From Castanea sativa (taxonomy: Eukaryota > Streptophyta > Magnoliopsida > Fagales > Fagaceae), in contig NC_134013.1 in NCBI RefSeq assembly GCF_040712315.1, positions 13,241,001-13,305,000 of the forward strand: a stretch of 64,000 nt of DNA, read 5' to 3'. A program made the position numbers and the translations under genes. Under the pieces are notes generated by a model. The model made no database searches. It was not told the DNA's origin and saw only the letters and a list, made by a program, of their open reading frames with translations. This document shows positions 10,535-19,562 of the stretch, piece by piece (position 1 is the stretch's first letter; each line of letters starts with the position of its first letter).

Positions 10535-12436
10535 ATGGATAGAGGTCAGTCTCTTATTATACCTCCTCTGTTTGATGGTACTAACTATGCATACTAGAAA
10601 GTACGCATGAGAGCTTTCTTGCAGTCTCTAGATGAGAAGGTGTGGCAAGCTGTGGAGATAGGCTGGACCAAGCCTAAAGAAGCGTCGACCGATTGGGATG
10701 AAACCAAGATCAAGGCGGCAAACTTCAACAGCAGAGCTTTGAATGCCTTATTCAGTGCAGTCACTAATGAGGAGTTCAAGAAGATATCCTCCACTGAAAC
10801 TGCTAAGGAAGCATGGACCATCCTCTAGACAACCTATGAGGGAACAAAGACTGTCAAAGATTCGAAGCTACAAATGCTCACTACAAGCTTCGAAGAAATT
10901 AAGATGGAAGAGGATGAGTCATTTGATGAGTTCTATGCCAAGCTCAAGGACATAGTGAACTCAGCCTTTAATCTTGGGGAAACCGTTCCTGAACCCAAGA
11001 TTGTAAGGAAGGTGCTTAGATCTCTACTCGAGAAATTCCATGCCAAGATCACGGCGATAGAGGAATCAAAGGATATTGACAAGATTCCTCTGATTGAGCT
11101 GGTTGGTAATCTGTAAACCTATGAGCTAGGGTTGACAAGAATTGGCAAGTCAAGAAAAGGCAAAAGCATGACACTAAAGGCCAAGAGCAGTGAGACAGAT
11201 GAGTCATCAGACGATGAAGACTCTAAGATGAAGTCCTACATCACTAGGCAATTCAAGAAATTCATGAAAAATGCCAATGAAAAAGGCTTCGACAAGGACC
11301 ATAGGCAATCTAGTTCTTCTCAGTTTAAGAGCCAAGATAAAGGGAAGAAGGATGCAAGGGATGACGGTCAGTACACTGTTCCCACAGGACCCAAGTGCTT
11401 CGGATGTCAAGGTTTCGGTTACATGAAGCAGGAGTGTCCCACATATCTCAAGAGTATTGGGAAGAGCAAGGCACTAGCTGCTACCTTGAGCGACACTGAG
11501 CCTGAGGATGATTCCGACAATGAAGATGACGGAATTTTGAATGCCTTCACTGCCACTGTCAATCCTACTTAAGGGATTATTGCAGATGTGGATGAAGAAG
11601 AGGAATTGGTGGAATCCAAGTTTGAAAAGATGGATGATCAAGATGATATCCATATAGCCTATGAGAAACTGTACAAGCTTTCTAAAAAGCATGAGAAACT
11701 CTATAGGCTAGCCACCAAGAAGCTCAATGATGTGGAACTTAACTGTAAGGAACTTTCCATAAAGGTTGATGAAGCTAATCAAACTATTGGGGCACTGAGA
11801 TTTGAGAACAACTTCTTAGCTGAGAAGAACAAGAAGCTTGAAGCGGAGTTGTTTCAAGTTAGAGCTCAATTGGAGAGGGCATCAAGTGCGAAGCTGGATG
11901 AGATGCTCAGCATTCAGAAATCTGCTTCTGATCGAACAGGATTGGGGTATGAATTCTCTTCTTCTAATAATGCTTCTGCTAGTACTACTATTTTTGTTCC
12001 TCTTGCTAATAATATTAAAATTGAGAACAATGATGTTAAAACTGAATTAGCTAGTGAGAACTTAGATAAGGGTAAATCTATCTTAGGAGCACCCCCTAAG
12101 CTTGAGAAGAAGGACACTAAAAACCCTAGGACTAAGAAGGCTAACTCTCAAAAGCCTAAACAGAAGAAGCAGCATCTCTGTCATCATTGTGGTGTTGCCG
12201 GTCATACTCGACCAAATTGCTATAAGTGGTTAGCCACTCAATAGAGCAATGGCATGATAGCATCTGGGAACCAGAATCAGGTTCAAACCTCTCTTGCTCC
12301 TCTTGGAGATCTTCTCAAAGGCCTCATGTTCCTTTCGAATTTGAACGGTTTCAATCCTTTCCCCTCATCATCGGTTCAAGGTTTTGCTAAGAGGAAAGGT
12401 TCTTCCAAGGTGTGGAAGGAAAAGGGTTCCAAGTGA
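10535..12436 (+). pseudogene. Copia-type gag with two zinc knuckles, nonsense-decayed
   Basis: One reading frame of 634 codons runs from MDRGQSLIIPPLFDGTNY to a terminal TGA, interrupted by in-frame stops at 10595, 10826, 11114, 11570 and 12242 but by no frameshift. The N-terminal half is a UBN2-type gag domain (NALFSAVTNEEFKKI, AKEAWTIL, LQMLTTSFEEIKMEEDESF). A first knuckle, CFGCQGFGYMKQEC, has Y in place of the zinc-binding His. A charged coiled-coil-like region follows (11640-11920), then an intact second knuckle, CHHCGVAGHTRPNC. The last segment (LGDLLKGLMFLSNLNGF) normally leads into pol in autonomous relatives; here it stops. Gag would form the virus-like particle. Confidence 0.85.
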
Positions 12437-13560
12437 CTTATTCACTTTTTCTCTCTCTCCCCTTCTTGTTTTTGTTTTGCATTACTTGTGTGTTTTGCTT
12501 TCTGTTTTTGAGTCAGTCTAGTTTTATGCATTGTTTTATCTTGTTTAATATGTTTTTGTTTGTGCGTTTTCAGTTTTGTTTTATTTTTGTTTTTCAAAAA
12601 AAAAAAAAAATTGAAAAATCAGAAAAATGCAAAAACAGTGTGTGTTTTGTGTACATTGGTTTTTGTGAACCTTAAAATGGCCATTGAAACAGAGTTTTCT
12701 AAACTTTGTATCTCTTGTAGCTTAGATGAGCATCTCTATGCACAACTAAGCAAGTGAGCTTTGTAGCTCTTTGTTTGTGATGAGTAAGGTTAAGTGATCT
12801 CTTGAATTTAACACTTGTATCACTCTTTTTGACGGGTTGAACTAGAAAATCCTAAGAGAAAGGCATAAATAACCATCTCACCACTATTACTCGCCAATCA
12901 TGATATGACATCTGTATGCTTCGGCATAGCAAAAGTGCAATGTCAATGACATCTGTATGCTTTGGCATAGCAAAAGTGCAATGTCAAAAACTTAACATAA
13001 CTGGGTATCTCTTTTCTCTCTTTCATATACCCATGCATGATATGCTTAATAAAAAGAAAATACGCAAAGAAAATAAAAGCGAAAAGATCAAAAATGCTTT
13101 AAATATGATTGCAAGCGTGTTTTCTAGGAGATGTGGGAGTTATAGGATGTATCTCAAAGGTGATAGTCCCCATCAAACAATTATGATTGTGTGTGAGTTA
13201 GAGTGATTTTCTCATATCTCAAATCGTCATAACATAGAGACACTTGTGCAATCTTGCGATGTTTTCACACACAACACGCAATATTCTTTGCTACTTTTGA
13301 TACATGTGCAGGTACAATGTGATTTGGCCATCAGAAGGTTTACATGCGTTGATGTATGCTCACTAAACTGTCTTAACTTGTTTTTGAAATATAAAATTGG
13401 TTAGACATGTTTAGTGTCTGAGTGCGTGTTTTGAGATCCATGTGCTTAAGATTGTTGTTGAGCGATGTTTTTGAGAGTCTATTGTGTTGATTAGATCATT
13501 GGTTGAGTTGCCTGATTGATTGCATTCATGTTTGTGTTTTTCCCTTCTCGAAAAACTGTT
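12437..13560 (+). other. Non-coding spacer of the Copia-type element
   Basis: This is where protease and integrase would be expected, but no pol motif is seen in any frame. The first part is T-rich. A 44-46-base unit with 'gacatctgtatgctt' and 'agcaaaagtgcaatgtc' is repeated in tandem at about 12903-12988. Confidence 0.6.
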
Positions 13561-13563
13561 TTG

Positions 13564-13850
13564 AAAAGTTGGCTCGACACATTCTCGACACCTCCTCGAT
13601 ACCTGGCTGTCTGTCGAGCTTCTCAGCTTTTTCTTATCGCAATCTCGATAGCTTCTCGACACCTTCTGGATCAATCGAGAAACTTTCTGTCCTCTCGATA
13701 GCTTCTCGACACCTGGTGGATCGATCGAGCTTTAGCTTTCTTGTTTGTATTTGGTTCTCGACACCTCGATAGCTAGATCTGTCGACGTGTATTTGTCGAC
13801 ACCTACCTCAACAGATGTCTTGACACCTCTCGATACCTGCATCTGTCGGG
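13564..13850 (+). repeat. CTCGACAC/CTCGATA-rich cluster upstream of an internal TATA box
   Basis: About ten copies of CTCGACAC, CTCGATAC, CTCGATAG or a close variant lie in under 300 bases, many followed by CTGG or CTTC. Similar CTCGACA/CTCGATA phrases occur in the LTR at 9596-9674, also upstream of a TATA box. They could be transcription-factor sites or a decayed minisatellite. Confidence 0.6.
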
Positions 13851-13864
13851 ATTTACTGAGGTTC

Positions 13865-13873
13865 TATATAAAG
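13865..13873 (+). promoter_or_regulatory. Internal TATA box upstream of the second gene
   Basis: TATATAAAG is followed by a pyrimidine-rich leader (ctctcgatctctctctcgac), the usual context of a plant core promoter. It lies about 540 bases upstream of the ATG at 14407 and well inside the element. Transcription would start near 13900. Confidence 0.5.
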
Positions 13874-14010
13874 GTTCCGTGCGATCCGATTCTCATTTCT
13901 CTCGATCTCTCTCTCGACACTTTTGTCTTTTAAACTTCTCAAACTCTCTCTCTCACTCCAAATATTTTTCTCAAGGTTTCTCAAAGCTTCTTCAAGTTTT
14001 TCTTCACTTG

Positions 14011-14401
14011 GTAAGCTTCTTTTTCATCATTCTACATGCATTTCATGTTTTTGAAACCTAGATTTTGGGGTTTTTGAAAATTTTGGGGTTTTTCAAATTT
14101 GATGAGTTTGTGTTGAAATTTTTGGGATGGGTTTTGTAGTTTTGATCTTAAAAACTCCATGCATTGCATCATATTAGCATTCTAACAGTATTCTTATGCA
14201 GTTAGATGTGTGAAATATGTTTGTGTGCTGATAGGATTGGATTGGGCTGAGCCCATGATGTTTTTCATAGTGCATGTCACATGTTCATGCATTCCCCATG
14301 CATACATCCTTTCTTTTTAATATACTTGTTATAGTTGAACTGTTTTGGGACTTTTCTGATTGTTTTTGTCTCCCCCCTTCTATCTCTGTTTGCGTTAATA
14401 G
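14011..14401 (+). other. Probable leader intron before the second gene
   Basis: The donor cacttg|gtaagc (GT at 14011) and the acceptor gcgttaatag (AG at 14400-14401) bracket a T-rich sequence of 391 bases with a pyrimidine tract (14364-14390). The ATG lies five bases after the acceptor. Inferred from splice-site context only. Confidence 0.45.
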
Positions 14402-14406
14402 TGTCT

Positions 14407-15594
14407 ATGACACCTAAACGTAAGTCTATTTCGACCCAGAACCCTCTTCGTTCTAGGGCCTCTTCATTTGCTGATTCCACTTCTATCTCTGTTCGGTTCC
14501 TTGATGAGAAAGCCCATCAGGACTTCTTGGAGAACTTCTCTAAACGAGGTGTTCATTTGGAACACCACGTTGTTCTGGCAGACTTTGCCGACACTGACCT
14601 TCCCGATGTCTTTCACAAACAGGAATGGGAGTCACCGTGTGACGTCTCGGTCACTTGTCCTTCCGTGCTGATTCAGGAATTTTACTCCAACATGCATGGA
14701 TTCGATTATTCAGTACCTCTCTTTCTCACTCGCGTTCGAGGTACGCGCATAGTTGTCACACTGGAGTTGGTTTCCGATGTGCTCCATGTTCCGAGGGTTG
14801 CCCATCCTGACTACCCTGGTTGTGTGCATCTACGGACTGTGTCCTAAGACGAGATGATTTCTGCTTTCTGTGAGCGCCCTTTTGATTGGGGTGAGCGCCA
14901 GTTTATGTCATGTTGACCTTTTGCTAAAGGTCCTCGTTTCTTAAACATGGTAATGACTTTTGTTTTACATCCTCTCTCTCATTATAACTCTATCACAGAG
15001 CCTCATGCTTGTTTTCTGTTGTCTCTTATTGAGGATCTTACCATTGACTTTCCTTCGCATTTTATCTTTTCCATCTTAGATGTGTATAAGGATACGGCTA
15101 CCTGTGATAAGCTCATCTTTCCTTCCGCTATCACGAGGATTTTACGCAATTTTTCTATCCCTTTTCCTGTCTCTGACCCTTTTTCTGTTATGGTTGCCAT
15201 AGATGCCGCTACCGTAAAACGTAGTGAGGCACAGTTTCGGTCGCGTCAGACAGGTTCAGCTGCACCTTCCTCTCGTTCCGCTCCATCCAGATCTGCTCGT
15301 GCTTCATCCGCTCCCTCCTCTTCTTCGAGCGACGTGTCACTAGGAGATATCATGGCGTAGCTTCAGCGCATGGATGCTCGCCTCGATGCACTCTTTACAG
15401 AGTTGTATCAGGTGAATGTTCATGTTGGTTGCATTGCTAGGCGACAGGCGACCATGGGTGGTTTTGCTCTTGAGGCTTCTCCTCTACCACCTCCTATGGC
15501 TTCCACGTCTGGGAATGATGATGGTGATGACGATGATGCTTCGGATGATGATGATAATGGAGATGCTAGCTCTACCGATGAGATGTTTACTTGA
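14407..15594 (+). pseudogene. Putative plant transposon protein (Transposase_32-like), nonsense-decayed
   Basis: A single frame of 395 codons begins MTPKRKSISTQN and ends DEMFT with TGA. It is broken only by stops at 14845 (TAA), 14914 (TGA) and 15358 (TAG). The N-terminal 250 residues (RFLDEKAHQDFLENF, LIQEFYSNMHGFDYSVPLF, RVRGTRIVVTLELVSDVL, ACFLLSLIEDL) resemble the family called 'putative plant transposon protein' in plant retroelements. A Ser/Ala-rich linker, a short helix (RMDARLDALFTELYQVN) and an acidic Asp-rich tail follow. No catalytic motif of a known transposase is visible, and its job is unknown. It replaces pol in this element. Confidence 0.65.
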
Positions 15595-16152
15595 CACTCT
15601 ACCCTTTGTCACTCGTGACAAAAAGGGGGAGTAGTTTTGGGTTATGAGAGTAGTCATGCTTAGGGAGAGTTTGTATAGGGACTTTTTGATAGGGGGAGTG
15701 TTGAGTGCTGAGGGATGTAGTGAGGATTACTTGTATCTTTTACTTTTCTCTACTTTAGATACATAATTTTCTTGTACCTAGGTCTTGTGACCATTATTAC
15801 ATACATTGTGCTCATGTTGTTATATATATATGATGTTGTATGTTTCTTTCACCTATCTCTACATATGTTGTTTCTTTTCTTTCTTTATACACATGTTTCT
15901 TTATTTTTATGCAATCTATTATTTCTGTTTCACACTAAGATGCCTTGATGAGTTTTGTTTAAAGTGTTTCAGAAATACAAGTTGTCAAAGTCTACTTGTC
16001 ATAAACTCTCTTCTTGCAAAGTTTTTCAAGAGTTTGTGTTAGGATAGATTTTATTGTATTCAACAAGTGTATATGAGTTAAGTGATTTATGACTTCTCTC
16101 ATATGTTCATTTGTTGGTTGTGATTTTGTCACGGATTGCCAAATGGGGAGAT
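15595..16152 (+). other. 3' non-coding region and polypurine tract of the Copia-type element
   Basis: It runs from the second gene to the right LTR. It starts with 'gacaaaaagggggagtag' and ends in a purine-rich tract (aaatggggagat) immediately before TGTTAGGACAT at 16153, the expected plus-strand primer. The rest is T-rich with no reading frame. Confidence 0.6.
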
Positions 16153-17171
16153 TGTTAGGACATATGTGTTTCACTTGTTTAGAATATATGTCATTCATTA
16201 TTTATGTAATTGGCTAATCCTTTGTCAAAACGCACTTTACTTGTAATTGGATAGATTTAGGATGAGGTTAATGCTTCAAGAAACAATGTTTCAAGATTAA
16301 GTGTTAAAGCCATGCAAGTCTGTCCAAGAAACAAGTTGAGAAGTGCTCTTCATTAAATCTCAACAACTGCATCTATCAAGCTTTAAGAAGTTGTTCTAGC
16401 CCCGAGGCTCGACAACTGCTCGACAACACGTCGACACTTGTAGCTGTCGAGATTTAAGAAAAACAGATTCCTAGTTCTGTTTTAACTCTAATCCGTGGAT
16501 GTGTCTTTGAGCTTTCTTTTCTCCTAACCCTAGACATATAAAATGATGACTTTAAGGGCCATCAAAGGGTGGCATGTTGCAGCATTGAGAATTCCTTGTT
16601 CATGCAAATTGTAACTTGAAACGAAGTTCTTGTCCTAGTTCATCTCTCTTGTGAAGAAGTTGCTGTGTCTTTGCACTGTAGGGTTTTGTAACCAAGCATC
16701 TTCTTGATCTTCATTGTGTGGATGAATTGAAGAACTTTGTAGCCAACAAATCTTCTCTAGTTGGTGATTGAAGTCGCGTACTGGGATTCGCGCAATTGGT
16801 TAGTCACGTACTTGGGAGCCGTGCATTGAAAGGAGAAACTGTCACTACTGAACAAGTCCATTGGGTATTGGGGTAAGGGTTCAACTGTAGGTTGGTAAGG
16901 TACTTGGGATTCCTTTACTTGTAACCGCTTGTTGTGATAATAGTGGAGTTTCGGGAGTGGTGACCTTAAAATCATCCGGTGGGATTTTTGCCGTGTAAGT
17001 TTTCCCCATTCATAAACAAATCACCGTGTCATTTACTTTGCATACTTTAGTTTATTGGTGATTTATTTGTGCTACCATGCGTTTGCATGTTAATTTGATT
17101 AATAAAAAAACTTGGCTAATTAATTAATTAATTAATCTATCACAAGGGGTCAATACGTTTTTGGCCTATTA
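16153..17171 (+). repeat. 3' LTR of the Copia-type element
   Basis: Same sequence as 9378-10409 with scattered substitutions and small indels, including loss of part of a repeat near 16365. It ends ...ggcctatta directly before CCAGC (17172-17176), the target-site duplication that also precedes the left LTR. Confidence 0.9.
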
Positions 17172-17176
17172 CCAGC

Positions 17177-18035
17177 TATATGTCTGACTCTACCACAGGA
17201 GAAGCATAACCTTTGAATGCCTTCATAAGTCACCCCTTGCTCAAATCGGTCTATGAGGATGGAATTGATTAGAGTTTTGTTAAGGTGGATCTGAATACAC
17301 AATCTAGCATACTTACCTCTGGCCTTCATAGCCGTCTGAGAATAAATTCTTAAAACCCTCCCAATGGAATTTCCAATTTGTTTAAGCACCTCAGTTTCAT
17401 AGAGTTTGATGGGTAGCTCATTAAGCCGAACCCACACCACAACCAGGGAAATGTTGGCCATAGATGGCTTGAAAAACGGTTCCCATGGTCTCAAGGAGAG
17501 GAAGTGGTCTCCGATGAACCAGGGACCCTTCTGAATCACATTGTCAAGGTCCTCATTGGAGTAGAATCTTACGAGGAAGAAACCACAGGTGAGGTCTACA
17601 CAATCCATTTTGCTTGTCGGTCTCCACAGCTGAAGCAACTTGCTTTGTAAATAGTTAAAGCCTACAGTTCTACCAACCAACTTAATGATAATGGCATTGG
17701 ACCAAGCCCCCCTGATGCGCTTCTTGGTCTCTCTGGATAGCTTGACCGCCACCCTACCTGGACCTACAAAATCTCTGTTATCCTCATTCTCTTCCTCTGC
17801 CTCCATATCCTCTTCCATCTGGTCAGTCAGGTCGAAAGCTGTAGCATAGGCACCTGGTATTTCCCCTATAAGTTTGTCTTTGAATGAAGCTTTGAGGTTC
17901 AGGGCAGAGTTTGTCTATGGGGGGATCGTCCTCCCTGCCTGCACCGTTGAACTCAGCATGGTGTATATCCTTTACCTTCTTGTTGCTTTGAGCTAGCTCT
18001 GCTTCCTCCTCTCTAGAGAGCATTCGAGGTTTCAT
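17177..18035 (-). pseudogene. LINE ORF1, 5' part (DUF4283 and split zinc knuckle)
   Basis: The ATG at 18035 opens MKPRMLSREEEAEL. A frameshift near 17823-17880 separates this from a long frame containing the DUF4283 domain (KLSRETKKRIRGAWSNAIII, FFLVRFYSNEDLDNVI, GPWFIGDHFLSLRPWEP, VWVRLNELPIKLYE). The frame ends at the LTR insertion inside a CCHC knuckle. CFSCGRVRH is here, and the final Cys is at 9370, on the other side of the insert. Established role in the family: an RNA-binding chaperone that packages LINE RNA. The 5' UTR and promoter of the LINE were not delimited. Confidence 0.85.
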
Positions 18036-18343
18036 TGATCTGTGGTTAAATGCAACCTCTCACTCACAATGTTTCACTTGTTCTTATTCACTTCACTTGG
18101 GTTAAATTATTACACCTATGTGAATGTAGATAAATTTTTAAACCACGTAAATATTGTCTTGTGTGATGTTTTATTTGATGCATATTTTCTCCATTATTTC
18201 ATCTTACATATAGAATTTCATGTATATTTATTGCAATGTCCTCACCATTGCTTTTATATTTAGTGTCCTTCTAATCATGAACTTGGGGCAACTATGTGGA
18301 ACTTGCGCTTTCATGGCCAATTAGACCTTGCACCCTTCCTTTT
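18036..18343. other. Intergenic, no gene seen
   Basis: AT-rich DNA between the LINE 5' end and the next MITE. A phrase 'accacgtaaatattgtcttgtgtg' (18142-18165) is reminiscent of Copia leader sequence, but nothing else supports an element. Confidence 0.35.
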
Positions 18344-19186
18344 TAGAGCATCCACATCAGTTGGTAGATACTCTTCTATAATACAAAAACTCATTCATTT
18401 TACACATTTTGGTCAAAAAAACACTTGCATCAGTGGGTGTAAAGCTGTGTAAAATTGTGCAAATTCATCCACGAGTTATAGTAATCGTGTAAATATACAC
18501 GGCTACTATAGCTCGTCCATTTATTATTTTATTAATTTCTCGTTTGCTCCTTTTTTTTCTCTCTCTTCTCCGTGCTCAACAAACTCAGTAACTTCTCTCC
18601 TCATCTTCTTCTTTTTCCTCAGATGCACACAAACGCACCCACACACAAACACATCCACACAGACAAATCAACACAGAGATACACTTGCTCAAAAAAAAAA
18701 AAAAAACATAGAGATACACAAACACAGATCAGTGCTTGATTGGTGCTTGTGGAACGATCGGTGCTTGACTGGATCGGAGCTCGTGGGTTTTGCTTGATCG
18801 GAGCTAGGGAGATCTTGGATCTGATTGGTGCTTGTTAGGTCTTGCCTGATCGGAGTTGTGGATCGGTGTTTGTGACCGAGATGATGTGGATTAGACCGAG
18901 AGGGAGAGTTGATCTGAAAAATGGGTAGAGATGGGTAGAGAGATGGGTATAGAGAGAGCAAAAAATTAGAAAAAATGGGCAGAGAGAGAGGAAGCGTGCG
19001 TATATAAAGGGGTAGTTGAGAGAAATAATAAAAATTTTGAGAAAATTAATTATTTAATTAAAAGAGGTGATAGAATAAATGAACTGATGTGGGTGTTTTG
19101 TAAAAATGGATGTGTAAAATAGAAAAAGTAGGTTTTTAGTGTAAAAATGGATGTGCAAAATAAAAGAACTGATGTGGTTGCTCTTA
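18344..19186. mobile_element. ~840-bp non-autonomous DNA transposon (MITE-like)
   Basis: The terminal inverted repeats read tagagcatccacatcagtt on the left and aactgatgtggttgctctta on the right. Near the right end two further short copies of 'actgatgtgg' are present. The interior is non-coding and, on the minus strand, contains a TATA-like ctttatatac (about 18999-19008) followed by a CT-rich stretch. I could not define a target-site duplication. 'GAGCATCCACATCAG' ends are typical of a widespread woody-plant family, probably hAT-related. Confidence 0.65.
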
Positions 19187-19562
19187 GAGAAGGAAGGTTC
19201 TTCTTTTTAGTAAACGACTCCATGATAACACGCCCTGTCCTCTTTGACTGTACCAAGATAAATAAAACACAACCTTCTCGGCTTCTTCTTCCTATGATGC
19301 TACACAAAGACAAACAAACTCCTACCCATGAGGGAGGAACAATGATTTTACTAAAACCTAAGTTTTACGCCACCAATTCCTAGGTTAAAGGGAAATTAGT
19401 GGTCTATCACTTAAGGGAGAAGATTTACTATAACCTTTGTATGCAGCAATTGTTGCATATAGGATAAAGTGGCAACCAAAGAGAAGTGATAGCCAAATCA
19501 TGGGCAATGCACATGACCAGCTTAACTCATGATTTAACTATCATTTCTCTTTGACAGCCACC

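Larger units (their letters stand above)
9378..17171 (+). mobile_element. Non-autonomous Copia-type LTR element carrying gag and a second gene
   Basis: Two long direct repeats (9378-10409 and 16153-17171) bound a 5.7-kb interior. CCAGC flanks both sides (9373-9377 and 17172-17176). A methionine-tRNA-type primer site (TGGTATCAGAGC) follows the left LTR, and a purine tract (gggagat, ending at 16152) precedes the right one. The interior encodes a Copia-type gag (10535-12436) and an unrelated reading frame (14407-15594), but no protease, integrase, RT or RNase H. It is therefore non-autonomous and presumably mobilised by a full Copia relative. It sits inside LINE ORF1. Confidence 0.9.

Noticed and set aside
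4049..18060. Target-site duplication of the LINE
   Set aside because: I compared the sequence next to the T-run at 4049 with that beyond 18035 and found no convincing match, so none is reported.
19428..19562. Small hairpin that could be a microRNA precursor
   Set aside because: The arms continue beyond the solo LTR to at least 75 bases each and no known miRNA is recognisable, so a foldback transposon is more likely.
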